Counted from the stretch's first letter, positions 35,269 through 45,544 are shown. The stretch: 64,000 nucleotides of DNA from Pseudomonadales bacterium (GCA_022827245.1 JAJDTI010000089.1:1-64000), one strand, 5' to 3'. Program-made: numbers and translations. Notes: generated from the sequence alone by a model not told the origin.

Positions 35269-36516
35269 GTGGAAGACCTGATCCAAACCAACTACGCCAT
35301 CGACACGTTCTACTTCCTGGTCATGGGTGTCCTCGTCATGTTCATGGCGTGCGGCTTCTCCATGCTCGAAGCCGGCATGGTGCGCGCCAAGAACACCGCG
35401 GAGATCCTCACCAAGAACGTCTCGCTCTACTCCGTCGCCTGCATCATGTACCTGCTCATCGGCTACCACATCATGTACGTGGGCGGGACCGAGGCGGGCG
35501 GTATCTTCCCGAGCTTCGGCTTCCTGCTGCAGCCCGAGAACACCGCGGAGGCGGTCGTCGCGAGCGGCGGCGACACGTACTACTCCAACCGCTCGGACTA
35601 CTTCTTCCAGGTCGTGTTCGTGGCGACGGCCATGTCCATCGTGTCCGGGGCCGTCGCGGAGCGGATGAAGCTCTGGGCGTTCCTCGCCTTCGCCGTCGTG
35701 ATGACCGCGATCATCTACCCGGTGCAGGGCATGTGGACCTGGGGCGGCGGGTGGCTCTCGGAAGCCGGGTACTCCGACTTCGCCGGTTCCGGGATCGTGC
35801 ACATGTGCGGCGCCGCCGCCGCGCTCGCCGGGGTCCTGCTCCTCGGCCCGCGTGCGGGCAAGTACGCCTCCGACGGCCGCGTGAACGCCATACCGGGCTG
35901 CAACATGCCCCTCGCGACCCTCGGGATGTTCGTCCTGTGGTTCGGGTGGTTCGGCTTCAACGGCGGTTCCGAACTCAAGCTCTCGAACGTCGACGAGGCG
36001 AACGCGGTCGCGCAGGTGTTCGTCAACACCAACATCGCGGCCTGCGGCGGCCTGGTCGCCGCGCTCATCCTGGCGCGCATCTGGTTCGGCAAGGCGGATC
36101 TCACGATGGCCCTGAACGGCGCCCTGGCGGGGCTCGTGGCCATCACGGCCGACCCGCTGTCCGGGAGCGCCTTCTGGTCGATGATCGTCGGCGCCATCGG
36201 CGGACTGATCGTCGTTGCCTCGATCGTGCTACTCGACCGGCTGCGGATCGACGACCCGGTCGGCGCCATCAGCGTGCACGGCACGTGCGGCATCTGGGGC
36301 ATCATCGCGGTCGTCTTCAGCAACGACGACGCCACCATCGGCGGACAGTTGCTCGGCATCGTCGGCATCTTCGGCTGGGTGTTCATTGCGAGCCTCATCG
36401 TATGGGCCATCCTCAAGTACGCGATGGGAATCCGCATCTCCGAAGAAGACGAGGAACGCGGCGCCGACGTCTCCGAGACGGGCATCGAGGCCTATCCGGA
36501 GTTCTCGCAGGGTTAA
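35269..36516 (+). CDS. amtB: Ammonium transporter AmtB
   Basis: A 415-residue membrane protein starting at a GTG (35269) after ACAGGAGAG. About eleven hydrophobic segments are visible. Pore features include [35 protein letters not shown] with the first pore His and [14 protein letters not shown] with the second. Its length is normal without a long signal peptide. It conducts ammonia across the inner membrane and is gated by GlnK, encoded just upstream. The operon ends in a strong terminator. Confidence 0.95.
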   Translation: MEDLIQTNYAIDTFYFLVMGVLVMFMACGFSMLEAGMVRAKNTAEILTKNVSLYSVACIMYLLIGYHIMYVGGTEAGGIFPSFGFLLQPENTAEAVVASGGDTYYSNRSDYFFQVVFVATAMSIVSGAVAERMKLWAFLAFAVVMTAIIYPVQGMWTWGGGWLSEAGYSDFAGSGIVHMCGAAAALAGVLLLGPRAGKYASDGRVNAIPGCNMPLATLGMFVLWFGWFGFNGGSELKLSNVDEANAVAQVFVNTNIAACGGLVAALILARIWFGKADLTMALNGALAGLVAITADPLSGSAFWSMIVGAIGGLIVVASIVLLDRLRIDDPVGAISVHGTCGIWGIIAVVFSNDDATIGGQLLGIVGIFGWVFIASLIVWAILKYAMGIRISEEDEERGADVSETGIEAYPEFSQG

Positions 36517-36556
36517 GCGACCGGCCGGTCGTACCGGCACGGGTTTCCCCCTGGAC

Positions 36557-36582
36557 GGGGCGCTTCGGCGCCCCTTTTTTTT
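36557..36582 (+). terminator. Rho-independent terminator after amtB
   Basis: GGGGCGC-TTCG-GCGCCCC forms a perfect 7-bp stem with a UUCG loop, followed by eight T. It lies 40 bases after the amtB stop and before selO. Confidence 0.95.
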
Positions 36583-36635
36583 GCCCACCCGGCGTCCGGG
36601 ACGCCCCGGGCGCACCGTCCCGTAGAATGGTGCCC

Positions 36636-38234
36636 ATGCACGCACCGCCACACCCCGCCCCGTTGGAGACGCTCCGGTTCGACAACCGGTTCGTCGCCGA
36701 ACTCCCCGCCGACCCCGAAACCGCGAACTTCCGCCGCCAGGTATCTGGCGCGTGCTACTCGCGCGTCATGCCCCAGGTAGCCCCGGCGCCGAAGCTCGTC
36801 GCATGGTCGCGCGAGGCGGCGGCCCTCGTCGACCTGCCGGCCGAGCCGGCGGACGCGGACGGGTACGCCGAGGTCCTCGCCGGCAACCGGGTGCTCGATG
36901 GCATGGAACCCATAGCCACCTGTTATGGCGGCCACCAGTTCGGGAACTGGGCGGGACAGCTCGGCGACGGGCGGGCCATCAACCTCGGCGAGGTCGTCAA
37001 CGGCCGCGGCGAGCGCTGGACGCTGCAGCTCAAGGGCGCGGGTCCGACCCCGTATTCCCGCACCGCCGACGGCCTGGCCGTGCTGCGTTCGTCCCTGCGC
37101 GAGTTCCTGTGCAGCGAGGCGATGTTCCATCTCGGCGTCCCGACCACGCGCGCGCTGTCGCTGGTGCTGACCGGCGAGCAGGTGGTCCGGGACATCCTCT
37201 ACGACGGCCATCCGGCGCCGGAGCCGGGGGCCGTCGTGTGCCGTGTCGCGCCTTCCTTCACCCGCTTCGGGCACTTCGAGCTCCTCGCGGCCCGCCGCGA
37301 CACCGAACTCCTGCGCCGGTTGCTCGACTTCACGATCGCGACCGACTTCCCCGAACTCGCCGACGACAACGCGCCCAAGGACCGGTACGCACGCTGGTTC
37401 GCCGACGTGTCGGCGCGGACGGTGGACATGATCGTGCACTGGATGCGCGTCGGCTTCGTGCACGGCGTGATGAACACGGACAACATGAGCGTGCTCGGCC
37501 TCACCATCGACTACGGGCCGTACGGCTGGCTCGAGGGCTACGACCCGGACTGGACGCCCAACACCACCGATGCGGCCACGCGGCGGTACCGCTACGGCCA
37601 GCAACCGGCGATCGCGCAGTGGAACCTGCTGCGGCTCGCGCACGCCATCCTGCCCCTCGTCGGGGACGCCGAGCCCCTCGAGGCCGTGCTCACGGATTTC
37701 GCGCGACGGTATGCCGACGAGTCGGCGGCGATGACCGCGCGGAAACTGGGGCTTGAGCGCTGCGAACAGGAACGCGACGAGCGCCTCTTCGGAGAGCTGT
37801 TTGCGATCTTCGCCAAGGCCGAGACGGACATGACCCTGTTCTTCCGCAACCTCGCCCGCGTCGACCTGGACGCGGTGAGCGTCGAGCCGCTGCGCGAGGC
37901 GTGGTACGACCCCGGGGCCCTCACGCCGGCCCTGCGCGAGCGGTGCGAGGCCTGGCTCGAAGCGTACGCCGGCCGCGTTCGCCAGGACGGCACGCCGGAC
38001 GACGCGAGGGTCGCGCGCATGAACGCGAACAATCCCCGTTTCGTGTTGCGCAACTACCTCGCCCAACAGGCGATAGACCAGGCCGAGGCGGGCGACTTCG
38101 ACATGATCCACGAACTCCTGGACGTGCTGCGCCGGCCGTACGACGAGCAGCCCGGCAAGGAGGCCTTCGCCGGGAAGCGCCCGGAGTGGGCGCGGCACCG
38201 GGCCGGCTGCTCGATGCTCTCCTGCAGTTCCTGA
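36636..38234 (+). CDS. selO: Protein adenylyltransferase SelO (YdiU)
   Basis: A 532-residue pseudokinase-fold protein. Family blocks include [64 protein letters not shown] and DYGPYGWLE, then [12 protein letters not shown] and PYDEQP. SelO transfers AMP to protein hydroxyl groups and contributes to redox protection. The C-terminus ends in a Cys-containing CSS tail as in other bacterial SelO. ATG 36636 is taken, but 36627 is also in frame. The stop is two bases before thrC, so the two are probably one operon. Confidence 0.92.
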   Translation: MHAPPHPAPLETLRFDNRFVAELPADPETANFRRQVSGACYSRVMPQVAPAPKLVAWSREAAALVDLPAEPADADGYAEVLAGNRVLDGMEPIATCYGGHQFGNWAGQLGDGRAINLGEVVNGRGERWTLQLKGAGPTPYSRTADGLAVLRSSLREFLCSEAMFHLGVPTTRALSLVLTGEQVVRDILYDGHPAPEPGAVVCRVAPSFTRFGHFELLAARRDTELLRRLLDFTIATDFPELADDNAPKDRYARWFADVSARTVDMIVHWMRVGFVHGVMNTDNMSVLGLTIDYGPYGWLEGYDPDWTPNTTDAATRRYRYGQQPAIAQWNLLRLAHAILPLVGDAEPLEAVLTDFARRYADESAAMTARKLGLERCEQERDERLFGELFAIFAKAETDMTLFFRNLARVDLDAVSVEPLREAWYDPGALTPALRERCEAWLEAYAGRVRQDGTPDDARVARMNANNPRFVLRNYLAQQAIDQAEAGDFDMIHELLDVLRRPYDEQPGKEAFAGKRPEWARHRAGCSMLSCSS

Positions 38235-38236
38235 AC

Positions 38237-39604
38237 ATGCGATACATCAGTACCCGCGGCGCCACCCCGCCGCTGTCCTTCCAGGACGCCGTCCTGACCG
38301 GGCTGGCCCCGGACGGCGGGCTGCTCCTGCCCGAAGCGCTGCCGTCCTTCGCCGATCGGCTGAACGACTGGCGCGCACTGCCGTTCCCGGAACTGGCCGT
38401 CGAGGTGTTCGCGCGGTTCGCCGACGACATCCCGCGGGCACGCATCGAGGAGATCGTCCGCAGCGCCTATGCGACCTTCCGCCACCCGGAAGTCGTGCCG
38501 CTGGTCGACCTCGGGCGCCTCCAGGTCATGGAGCTCTTCCACGGGCCGACACTGGCCTTCAAGGACGTGGCGCTGCAGGTCCTCGGACGCCTGTTCGAGC
38601 ACATCGTGACCGCGCGCGGAACGCGGCTCAACGTGCTCTGCGCGACCAGCGGCGACACCGGCAGCGCCGCCATCGCCGGCATCCGGGGCCGCGCCGGCAT
38701 GGGCGTGTTCGTGCTGTACCCGGAGGGCCGCACCAGCGCGCTGCAGGAACTGCAGATGACCACCGTGCCGGACGAGAACGTCCACTGCATCGCCATCGAC
38801 GGGACCTTCGACGACTGCCAGCGCATCGTGAAGGCGATCTTCAACGACCTCGACTTCAAGGCGAAGCACGGCCTCGGCGCCGCCAACTCCGTGAACTGGG
38901 CCCGCGTCCTCGCCCAGACGGCCTACTACCTGCACGGCGCCCTGCGCTTCGACGAACCTGTCTCGTTCAGCGTCCCCACGGGGAACTTCGGCAACATCCT
39001 GGCCGGCTACCTCGCCCGCGCGATGGGCGCGCCGATCGACCGGCTCGTGCTCGGCACCAACGACAACGACATCCTCGCGCGGTTCTTCCAGACCGGCGTC
39101 TACAGCGTCGGCGAGACCCGCCGGACGATCAGCCCGTCGATGGACATCCAGGTCGCGAGCAACTTCGAGCGCTTCGTCTACTACCGGCTCGGCTGCGACC
39201 CGGCCGCGCTCCAGGCGTTCATGACGACGTTCGCCGCCGAGGGCGTGGCCCGCATCGACGGGGGCGTGCCGGAAGACGAGGGGATTCTCGCGACCGCCGT
39301 CGACGAGCCGGCGACGATGGCCGCGATGTCGGAGCTGTACGCCCGTAGCGGATACGTGGTGGACCCCCATACGGCCGTCGGCGTCGCGGCGGCGTCGCGG
39401 TTCCCGGAGTACCAGCCGATGATCTGCCTGGCCGCCGCGCACCCGGCCAAGTTCCCCGAGTCGGTGGACCGGGCCGTGGGCGAGGCGGTCGCCCGGCACG
39501 CGCTGTTGGACGGGCTCGCCGGGAAGCCGCAGCGGAAAACCCTGCTGCCCCCGGATCTCGAGACCGTGCAGGCGTTCATCGCGCCGCGGGCCGGAGAAGC
39601 GTAG
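38237..39604 (+). CDS. thrC: Threonine synthase
   Basis: A 455-residue PLP enzyme making threonine from phosphohomoserine. It opens MRYISTRGATPPLSFQDA. The PLP lysine lies in GPTLAFKDVALQ, and the phosphate/PLP cradle in CATSGDTGSAAIAG and FSVPTGNFGNILAGY. The middle has MTTVPDENVHCIAIDGTFDDC. It is tightly coupled to selO and converges with the HAD gene 15 bases later. hom and thrB are not nearby. Confidence 0.95.
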   Translation: MRYISTRGATPPLSFQDAVLTGLAPDGGLLLPEALPSFADRLNDWRALPFPELAVEVFARFADDIPRARIEEIVRSAYATFRHPEVVPLVDLGRLQVMELFHGPTLAFKDVALQVLGRLFEHIVTARGTRLNVLCATSGDTGSAAIAGIRGRAGMGVFVLYPEGRTSALQELQMTTVPDENVHCIAIDGTFDDCQRIVKAIFNDLDFKAKHGLGAANSVNWARVLAQTAYYLHGALRFDEPVSFSVPTGNFGNILAGYLARAMGAPIDRLVLGTNDNDILARFFQTGVYSVGETRRTISPSMDIQVASNFERFVYYRLGCDPAALQAFMTTFAAEGVARIDGGVPEDEGILATAVDEPATMAAMSELYARSGYVVDPHTAVGVAAASRFPEYQPMICLAAAHPAKFPESVDRAVGEAVARHALLDGLAGKPQRKTLLPPDLETVQAFIAPRAGEA

Positions 39605-39619
39605 CCCGCGCCCGCTCCG

Positions 39620-40321
39620 TCACGCCCCGGCCAGCTCCGCGATGGTCCCGGGCAGTTGATCGAGCCGGCCCACCTCGGCGCTCGCGCCGACGGCCGTCCC
39701 GTCCCCCGAACCGCCGAAGTTCACCCAGATCGTGTGCATCCCGACGTCGCGGGCGCCCTGGATGTCGTCCACCGGCTGGTCGCCGATGTGCACGGTGGCC
39801 GAAGCCGGTACCCGAGCCCGGGCCAGCGCGGCCTCGAACATCGCGGGGTCCGGCTTGCTCGCGCCCACGTCCGCGGCCGTGAACCCGAACGAGAAGTACC
39901 GGTCGAGCCCCAGGCGCGCGAAGTCCGCGTTGCCGTTCGTCAGCGCCCCCAGCGTGTACCGCTCCGCCAAGACGGCGAGGGTCGCCAGCGCGCCCTCGTA
40001 GTACGCGATCTCGTGCCGCAGGCGCAGGAACTCGTCGAACGCTCCCGTCGCCAGCCGGTCCGCCTCGGCCCCCGGGCGGCCGCAGAGCATGACCGCCTCG
40101 CGCAGCACGGCGAGCCGCATCCGCGACACGTCATGGGCGATGTCGGGTTGCTTCTCGACCACTTCCGCGCGCAACGCCCACAGCGATGCCGTGTCGAACC
40201 TCTCCCCGAACTCGGGGACCCGTCGCGTCATCCACTCGCGGCTCGCCAGCTCCGCCCGGCGGATGACGTTGTCCGTCTCCCAGAGCGTGTTGTCGAGATC
40301 GAAGGTGACGAGTTCGATCAT
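39620..40321 (-). CDS. HAD-family hydrolase (YigB-like)
   Basis: A 233-residue haloacid-dehalogenase-type phosphatase: FDLDNTLW (motif I), LGALTNGN (II), KPDPAMFEAAL (III) and HIGDQPVDDIQGA (IV). It is the last gene of the dapF-xerC group and overlaps xerC by four bases. In E. coli the same place is held by yigB, a flavin/sugar phosphate phosphatase, so it probably dephosphorylates FMN or a similar small phosphate (inference from synteny). Confidence 0.85.
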   Translation of the reverse strand: MIELVTFDLDNTLWETDNVIRRAELASREWMTRRVPEFGERFDTASLWALRAEVVEKQPDIAHDVSRMRLAVLREAVMLCGRPGAEADRLATGAFDEFLRLRHEIAYYEGALATLAVLAERYTLGALTNGNADFARLGLDRYFSFGFTAADVGASKPDPAMFEAALARARVPASATVHIGDQPVDDIQGARDVGMHTIWVNFGGSGDGTAVGASAEVGRLDQLPGTIAELAGA

Positions 40322-41289
40322 CGTTCCCGGTCCCGGGCCTTGGCGCGCGGGTGTGCGGCGTCGTAGACCTTCGCCAGGTGCTGGAAGTCGAGGTGCGTGT
40401 AGATCTGGGTCGTCGCGATGTCGGCATGACCGAGCAGTTCCTGCACGGCGCGCAGGTCGCCGCTCGACTCGAGCAGGTGGCTCGCGAAGCTGTGCCGCAG
40501 CATGTGCGGGTGCAGGGCGTCGGTGCCGAGTTCGGTCGCGGAGAGTTTCTTGAGCCGCAACTGCACCGTGCGCGGGCTGATGCGGTGCTCGCCGCGCCCC
40601 GTGAAGAGCGGCGCCGACGGTACCGCGCCCGGCCGCGTCGCGAGCCACGCCCGGATGGCCTCGATGGCGGGTTCGCCGAGCGGCACGATCCGGGTCCTGT
40701 TCCCCTTGCCCGTCACCGTCGCGAAACCGTTCGCCAGGTCGACGTCCTTCAGGTCGATCCCCACCAGTTCGGCAAGGCGCACTCCGCAACCGTAGAGGAT
40801 CTCCAGCATGGCGCGGTCCCGGAGCTCGATCTTCGATCCGGGCCTGGCGTCGAAGAGCCGCCCGGCACGGTCGATGTCGAGCGCCTTCGGCAGCGGTTTG
40901 CCCCGCTTCGGGCCCGCGATGCCCGCCGCCGGGTTCGCCGGGAGCACACCGTGCCGGACGGCGAAGGTGAAGAAGGCCCGGAGGCTCGACAGCACACGGC
41001 CGATGGTGCGCGGCGAGCGGCCCCTGGCATGCAGCCGACCGAGATGGGCGCGGACATGCCACGGTCGCGTTGCCGTCCAGTCATCGGCTTCCAGGCCCTC
41101 GCGAAACGCGGCGAGATCACGTCGGTAGGCGGCGACGGTGTGCGCGGAGCAGCGCTTCTCGTGGGCGAGATACTCGACGTAACGCGCGACCAGCGGGTCC
41201 GCCTCCGCGCTCCGGGCGCGCGGGGTCTCCCCGTCCTGCCGGTCGGCGCTATCCCCTTGGCGGGCGCCGTTTGACGAAGCCAGCGGCAC
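40318..41289 (-). CDS. xerC: Tyrosine recombinase XerC
   Basis: About 323 residues. Catalytic residues: Arg in YGCGVRLAELVG, Lys in TGKGNRTR, HxxR in HPHMLRHSFASHLL, His in LGHADIATTQ and Tyr in IYTHLDFQHL. The N-terminal core-binding domain starts near YVEYLAHEKRCSAHTVAAYR. With XerD, it resolves chromosome dimers at dif. The start is uncertain: GTG 41289 is the most plausible but weak. It lies between dapF and the HAD gene, as in E. coli and Pseudomonas; the DUF484 gene usually found between dapF and xerC is absent. Confidence 0.9.
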   Translation of the reverse strand: MPLASSNGARQGDSADRQDGETPRARSAEADPLVARYVEYLAHEKRCSAHTVAAYRRDLAAFREGLEADDWTATRPWHVRAHLGRLHARGRSPRTIGRVLSSLRAFFTFAVRHGVLPANPAAGIAGPKRGKPLPKALDIDRAGRLFDARPGSKIELRDRAMLEILYGCGVRLAELVGIDLKDVDLANGFATVTGKGNRTRIVPLGEPAIEAIRAWLATRPGAVPSAPLFTGRGEHRISPRTVQLRLKKLSATELGTDALHPHMLRHSFASHLLESSGDLRAVQELLGHADIATTQIYTHLDFQHLAKVYDAAHPRAKARDRER

Positions 41290-41381
41290 ACCTCGAACCG
41301 AAATCCCGGCGGCACTCTGCACCAGGCGATGCCCGCATTCAAGCTCGCGTGGCGCCGGCCAAGCGGGCGCGCCAGCCGAGA

Positions 41382-42230
41382 TCAGGACCGGATCTGGCCG
41401 TCGTAGATCTGTGCCGCGGGCCCGGTCAAGGTGACGACATCGCCTTCCCCCGGCCACCGCAGCGACACTTCTCCACCCCGCAGGGACACGGTGGCGTCGG
41501 CGTCGAGCAGGCCGCTCAGCCGCCCTACCACCATCGCCGCGCATGCGCCGCTGCCGCACGCGCGTGTCTCTCCCGCGCCCCGCTCGTAGACGCGCAGGCG
41601 CGCGAAGTCCTTCTGCACGACCTGCAGGAAACCGACGTTGACCCCTTCCGGGAACGCCGGCGAGGACTGCACGCCCGTCCCGACGCGCTTCACCGGAGCG
41701 CTGACGATGTCCTCCACCTCGACGACGGCGTGGGGGTTGCCTATCGACACCGGCGCCAGGACGACCTTCGCCTCGGCCGTCTCGAGCCGGTAACGCAGGC
41801 CGTCCCCCACGGGGTCCGCGAGGTCGGGAAGGAACGGGACCTCCGTAGGCGCGAGACCCGGCCGGCCCATCTCGACCTCGACGCGGTCGCCCGCGAGCAT
41901 GCGCGTGCGAATCATGCCGGTGTTGGTCTCGAGGGTGAGACATCGCTTCACGGTGAGTCCGTGATCGCGCACGAATCGGGCGAAACACCGTGCGCCGTTG
42001 CCGCACTGCTCGGCTTCGGTCCCGTCACGATTGAAGATGCGGTAGCGGAAGTCCGCCGCGGGGTCCGACGGCGGCAGCACGGCCAGCAACTGGTCGAACC
42101 CGATGCCCGTACGCCGGTCGCCCCAACGCCTGATCTCCGCGGGCTTGAGCTCGACGCTCTGGGTCACGAGGTCCACGACCATGAAGTCGTTGCCGAGACC
42201 GTGCATCTTGGAAAAGCGGAGCTTCGTCAC
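41382..42230 (-). CDS. dapF: Diaminopimelate epimerase
   Basis: A 282-residue enzyme that converts LL- to meso-diaminopimelate for lysine and peptidoglycan. It starts at GTG 42230 (VTKLRFSKMHGLGNDF), overlapping the lysA stop as GTGA. The two catalytic cysteines lie in EQCGNGARCFARF and ETRACGSGACAAM. The order lptM-lysA-dapF-xerC is the conserved gammaproteobacterial one. Confidence 0.94.
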   Translation of the reverse strand: MTKLRFSKMHGLGNDFMVVDLVTQSVELKPAEIRRWGDRRTGIGFDQLLAVLPPSDPAADFRYRIFNRDGTEAEQCGNGARCFARFVRDHGLTVKRCLTLETNTGMIRTRMLAGDRVEVEMGRPGLAPTEVPFLPDLADPVGDGLRYRLETAEAKVVLAPVSIGNPHAVVEVEDIVSAPVKRVGTGVQSSPAFPEGVNVGFLQVVQKDFARLRVYERGAGETRACGSGACAAMVVGRLSGLLDADATVSLRGGEVSLRWPGEGDVVTLTGPAAQIYDGQIRS

Positions 42231-43474
42231 CGCGCTTCCCCTTCGAGGGCCAACTGGTCGCCCACGGTCTCCCGCCGCCGCACGACGCGGAAGTCTCCGC
42301 CGCTCACGAGCACCTCCGGCGCGCGGCCGCGGCCGTTGTAGTTGGAACTCAGCACCATCCCGTACGCGCCGGCCCCGCACACCGCGAGCAGCGCGCCCTC
42401 CGTCAGCGCCAGGTCGCGGTCCGTGGCGAGGAAGTCACCGGTCTCGCAGACCGGGCCGACCACGTCCCAGCGCAGGGGCGCGGCATCGTTCGCCTCCACC
42501 GCCTCCACGGGGTGGCGCGCTTCGTAGAGCGCCGGCCGCAGGAAATCGTTCATCGCCGCATCCACGACCGCGAAGTTCCGCTGCCCCTCCCGCGTGGCCC
42601 GCTTGAGGTACTCCACACGCGTGAGCAGAACGCCGGCCTGCGCCACGAGGTAGCGTCCCGGTTCGACGATCAGTTCGAGACCCCGGTCGAACACGGCGGC
42701 CGCGACTTCCTCGCCGTACGCCTCGACATCCAGACCCGCTTCGCCGTCGTCGGGCACCGCGAATCCGCCCCCGAGATCCACGTGGTCGACCGGGACGCCC
42801 TCGGCGGCCAGCGTGTCCACGACCCCCAGCAGCCTGTCGCACGCGGCTGCATAGGGGCCGAGCTCCCGGACCTGCGATCCGATGTGGCAGTCGATGCCGC
42901 GCACTTCGAGGGCGTCCGACGCCGCCGCATGCCGATACATGCCGAGGGCGGTCCCCTCCGGCACGCCGAACTTGTTCTCCCGGCGGCCCGTCGAGATGTA
43001 CGGGTGCGTCCCGGCATCGACGTCCGGATTGACGCGCACCGACACGGGCGCGACGCGGGACAGGAGGCGCGCACGGGACTCGAGCCGTTCGAGTTCCGCC
43101 TCGCTCTCCACGTTGAAGCAGTGGATGCCGACCTTGAGGGCGAAGTCGATCTCCGCGACGGACTTGCCGACGCCCGAGAAGACGACGTCCCCGGCAGCGC
43201 CTCCGGCCCGCAGCACGCGCTGCAGTTCGCCCGCCGACACGATGTCGAAGCCGGCCCCTAGTTCACGCATCACGCCGAGGATGGCGAGGTTCGCGTTGGC
43301 CTTTACCGCGTAGCAGATGCGGGCACGCCCGCCGGCGAGCGCGCGCGAGAGACGCCGGTAACGGTCCTCGATGGCGGCCCGGGAGTAGACGTAGGCCGGC
43401 GTACCGACGGCGTCGGCGATGGTGGCCAGGGGAACGTCCTCGACCCCCATGGCGTTGTTCACACGACCAAACAT
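42227..43474 (-). CDS. lysA: Diaminopimelate decarboxylase
   Basis: A 415-residue PLP enzyme of the alanine-racemase fold that makes lysine. The PLP lysine is in CYAVKANANLAIL. HIGSQVRELGPY and VDLGGGFAVP follow, then EPGRYLVAQAGVL, and the C-terminal active-site Cys lies in GPVCETGDFLA. It starts at ATG 43474 or 43450 (both possible). It overlaps dapF by four bases and follows lptM by 42 bases. Confidence 0.94.
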   Translation of the reverse strand: MFGRVNNAMGVEDVPLATIADAVGTPAYVYSRAAIEDRYRRLSRALAGGRARICYAVKANANLAILGVMRELGAGFDIVSAGELQRVLRAGGAAGDVVFSGVGKSVAEIDFALKVGIHCFNVESEAELERLESRARLLSRVAPVSVRVNPDVDAGTHPYISTGRRENKFGVPEGTALGMYRHAAASDALEVRGIDCHIGSQVRELGPYAAACDRLLGVVDTLAAEGVPVDHVDLGGGFAVPDDGEAGLDVEAYGEEVAAAVFDRGLELIVEPGRYLVAQAGVLLTRVEYLKRATREGQRNFAVVDAAMNDFLRPALYEARHPVEAVEANDAAPLRWDVVGPVCETGDFLATDRDLALTEGALLAVCGAGAYGMVLSSNYNGRGRAPEVLVSGGDFRVVRRRETVGDQLALEGEAR

Positions 43475-43516
43475 GCTGCGCTCCGTGCCTCGCGGGGAAG
43501 CGACAGGTGGGCGGCG

Positions 43517-43678
43517 TCAGCGCGCGTCCGCGTGTGCCCCCGGCGCGGCCCGCGTTGACGGGTCACCGGCTTCCACGAGAGAGTCCGCCGGGGGGCGTTC
43601 CTCGGGCAGGTACAGCGGTCCTTTCTGGCCGCACGTCGCCGCCATCGCACACCACAGCACCACGAGGATCCACCGCAT
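43517..43678 (-). CDS. lptM: LptM-like lipoprotein (YifL family)
   Basis: A 53-residue reading frame from ATG 43678 to TGA 43517. It encodes a short signal (MRWILVVLWCAMAATC) with a lipobox before Cys16, then GQKGPLYLPEE, the signature of the YifL/LptM family, followed by a proline- and alanine-rich tail. LptM helps oxidative maturation of LptD in the outer membrane LPS translocon. Its position just upstream of lysA is the one seen in E. coli and Pseudomonas, which confirms the call despite its small size. Confidence 0.85.
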   Translation of the reverse strand: MRWILVVLWCAMAATCGQKGPLYLPEERPPADSLVEAGDPSTRAAPGAHADAR

Positions 43679-43785
43679 GCCTACCGTGTCCGTCCCGGAG
43701 ATCCGTAAGCGCGGCAGTATAGCGTCCCCCGGTCGCGACTCCCGCGTCGCGCCCGAGCGCCGAGCGCGAAACCCGGCGGCGCGCG

Positions 43786-43815
43786 TTGACAGACTTGTAG
43801 CCTATTGGCTACTCA
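43786..43815 (+). promoter_or_regulatory. Promoter with overlapping inverted-repeat operator for the orphan antidote gene
   Basis: TTGACA (43786-43791) is a consensus -35; TACTCA at 43810-43815 (18-base spacing) is a weak -10. Between and overlapping them is a perfect GTAGCC-TATT-GGCTAC palindrome (43797-43812). The ribosome site AGGTGG follows, then ATG 43828. The layout fits an autorepressed antitoxin promoter. Confidence 0.6.
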
Positions 43816-43827
43816 TAGGTGGACATC

Positions 43828-44145
43828 ATGACCAAGACCGTTACAGCGCCGTACCACGTTGCCCAACACCTGCGCACGCGCGAGGACATGGCGGCGTACC
43901 TCGAAGCATCCATCGAGGAGGCGGACGGCGACGCAGCATTCGTTGCGAAGGCGCTCGGCGACATCGCCCGCGCGCGGGGCATGGCGCAGGTGGCGAGCGA
44001 CGCAGGGCTTTCCCGCGAGAGCCTCTACAAGGCGCTGTCAGGCGAGCGCGTCCCGACGTTCGACACCGTTCTCAGGGTGGTCGGCGCGCTGGGGCTGACG
44101 CTGCGGGCCGAGGCGTCGAGCGCCGTCCAGCGACAGTCGGGGTGA
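43828..44145 (+). CDS. Addiction module antidote protein (HigA-like/TIGR02684-type), orphan
   Basis: A 105-residue helix-turn-helix protein. Family blocks are AQHLRTREDMAAYLEA, FVAKALGDIARARGMAQVAS, LSRESLYKALSGE and PTFDTVLRVVGALGL, typical of antidote proteins that pair with a RelE/HigB-like toxin encoded upstream. Here no toxin precedes it; the gene lies between lptM and argH in a core operon region. ATG 43828 after AGGTGG is preferred to GTG 43819. It appears to be a solitary antitoxin and may act as an autoregulated transcription factor. Confidence 0.85.
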   Translation: MTKTVTAPYHVAQHLRTREDMAAYLEASIEEADGDAAFVAKALGDIARARGMAQVASDAGLSRESLYKALSGERVPTFDTVLRVVGALGLTLRAEASSAVQRQSG

Positions 44146-44164
44146 CCGCCACCGGCGGAACTCC

Positions 44165-45544
44165 TCAGATCCGAGCGCGCGCTTCCGCGGCGGCGGCCCG
44201 TACGCGCGCCGGCGCGGTGCCCCCGACCTGGTCGCGCGCAGCGAGCGAACCGTCCAGCGAGACGGCGTCGTACACGTCCTCACCGATGGCGTCGTGCACG
44301 CGGCGCAGTTCGTCGAGGGGCAGGTCCGCCAGCGCGACACCCGCCTCCTGGGCGTGGCGCACCACCCGTCCCACCGTATCGTACGCGTCGCGAAACGGCA
44401 GTCCCTTCCGGACCAGGTAGTCGGCCAGGTCGGTGGCGGTGGCATAGCCGAGCTCCGCTGCCCTGCGCATGGCCGCCGTGTCCGGGCGCATGGCCCCCAC
44501 GATGTCCCGCATCGCGGCGAGGCAGCCACGCAGCGTCGCGGCCGTGTCGAAGACCGGTTCCTTGTCCTCCTGGTTGTCCCGGTTGTACGCCAGCGCCTGG
44601 CCCTTCATCAGGACGAGCAGGCCCACCAGGTGGCCGACGACGCGCCCCGCCTTGCCCCGAACAAGCTCCGGCACGTCCGGGTTCTTCTTCTGCGGCATGA
44701 TGCTCGACCCGGTGCAGAACGCGTCCGGGAGTTCGACGAAGGCGAACTGCTGTGACGTCCAGATCACCAGTTCCTCGCACCAGCGCGACAGGTGAACCGC
44801 CGTAAGCGCGGCGGCCGCACAGAACTCGATGGCGAAGTCCCTGTCGCTCACGGCATCGAGGGAGTTCGCGGCCACGCCGTCGAATCCGAGGGCGGCGGCG
44901 GTCGCCGACCGGTCGATGGGAAAGGTCGTGCCGGCGAGCGCCGCGGCGCCGAGGGGGGACACGTTGAGCCGCTTCCGGCAGTCCGAGAAGCGCGCCCGGT
45001 CCCGATGGGCCATCTCGAACCAGGCGAGCAGGTGGTGTCCCAGCGTGACGGGCTGCGCGGTCTGCAGGTGCGTGAATCCCGGCATCGGATCCGCCGCGTG
45101 GCGCTCGGCGGCGTCCACCAGGCGGGTCATGATCTCGCCGAGGAGGGTCACGACGGCGTCGATCTCGTCACGCAGGTAGAGACGCAGGTCCGTCGCCACC
45201 TGGTCGTTGCGCGAACGTCCCGTGTGCAGCTTCTTGCCCACCTCGCCGATGCGCTCGGTCAGGCGCGCCTCGATGTTCATGTGGACGTCCTCGAGGGCCG
45301 TCGACCATTCGAAGTCGCCGGCCTCGATGTCCCGTTCGATCCCGCGGAGTCCGTCGACAATGGCGCGGCACTCCGCCTCGGTGAGCACGCCGGCGGCGGC
45401 GAGCATCTCGGCGTGCGCGACCGAACCTCGGATGTCGTACCGGTAGAGGCGGCGGTCGAACGCCACGGACGCCGTGAACCGCTCCACGCCCTCGTCGGTG
45501 CCCTCCGTGAACCGGCCGCGCAACAGCTTGTCGTCCTCACCCAT
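44165..45544 (-). CDS. argH: Argininosuccinate lyase
   Basis: A 459-residue enzyme of the fumarase/aspartase superfamily, last step of arginine synthesis. Signature blocks are [36 protein letters not shown] (the GSSxMPxKKN loop) and [15 protein letters not shown]. The start at ATG 45544 gives [12 protein letters not shown]; an upstream extension is not supported. It diverges from hemC across 113 bases that include a TATACT box usable in either direction. Confidence 0.95.
   Translation of the reverse strand: MGEDDKLLRGRFTEGTDEGVERFTASVAFDRRLYRYDIRGSVAHAEMLAAAGVLTEAECRAIVDGLRGIERDIEAGDFEWSTALEDVHMNIEARLTERIGEVGKKLHTGRSRNDQVATDLRLYLRDEIDAVVTLLGEIMTRLVDAAERHAADPMPGFTHLQTAQPVTLGHHLLAWFEMAHRDRARFSDCRKRLNVSPLGAAALAGTTFPIDRSATAAALGFDGVAANSLDAVSDRDFAIEFCAAAALTAVHLSRWCEELVIWTSQQFAFVELPDAFCTGSSIMPQKKNPDVPELVRGKAGRVVGHLVGLLVLMKGQALAYNRDNQEDKEPVFDTAATLRGCLAAMRDIVGAMRPDTAAMRRAAELGYATATDLADYLVRKGLPFRDAYDTVGRVVRHAQEAGVALADLPLDELRRVHDAIGEDVYDAVSLDGSLAARDQVGGTAPARVRAAAAEARARI

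Noticed and set aside
35349-38234. A single 961-residue plus-strand frame from inside amtB to the end of selO
   Set aside because: Only the selO part has family sequence. The early part is an Arg-rich shadow of amtB, and a terminator lies between them.
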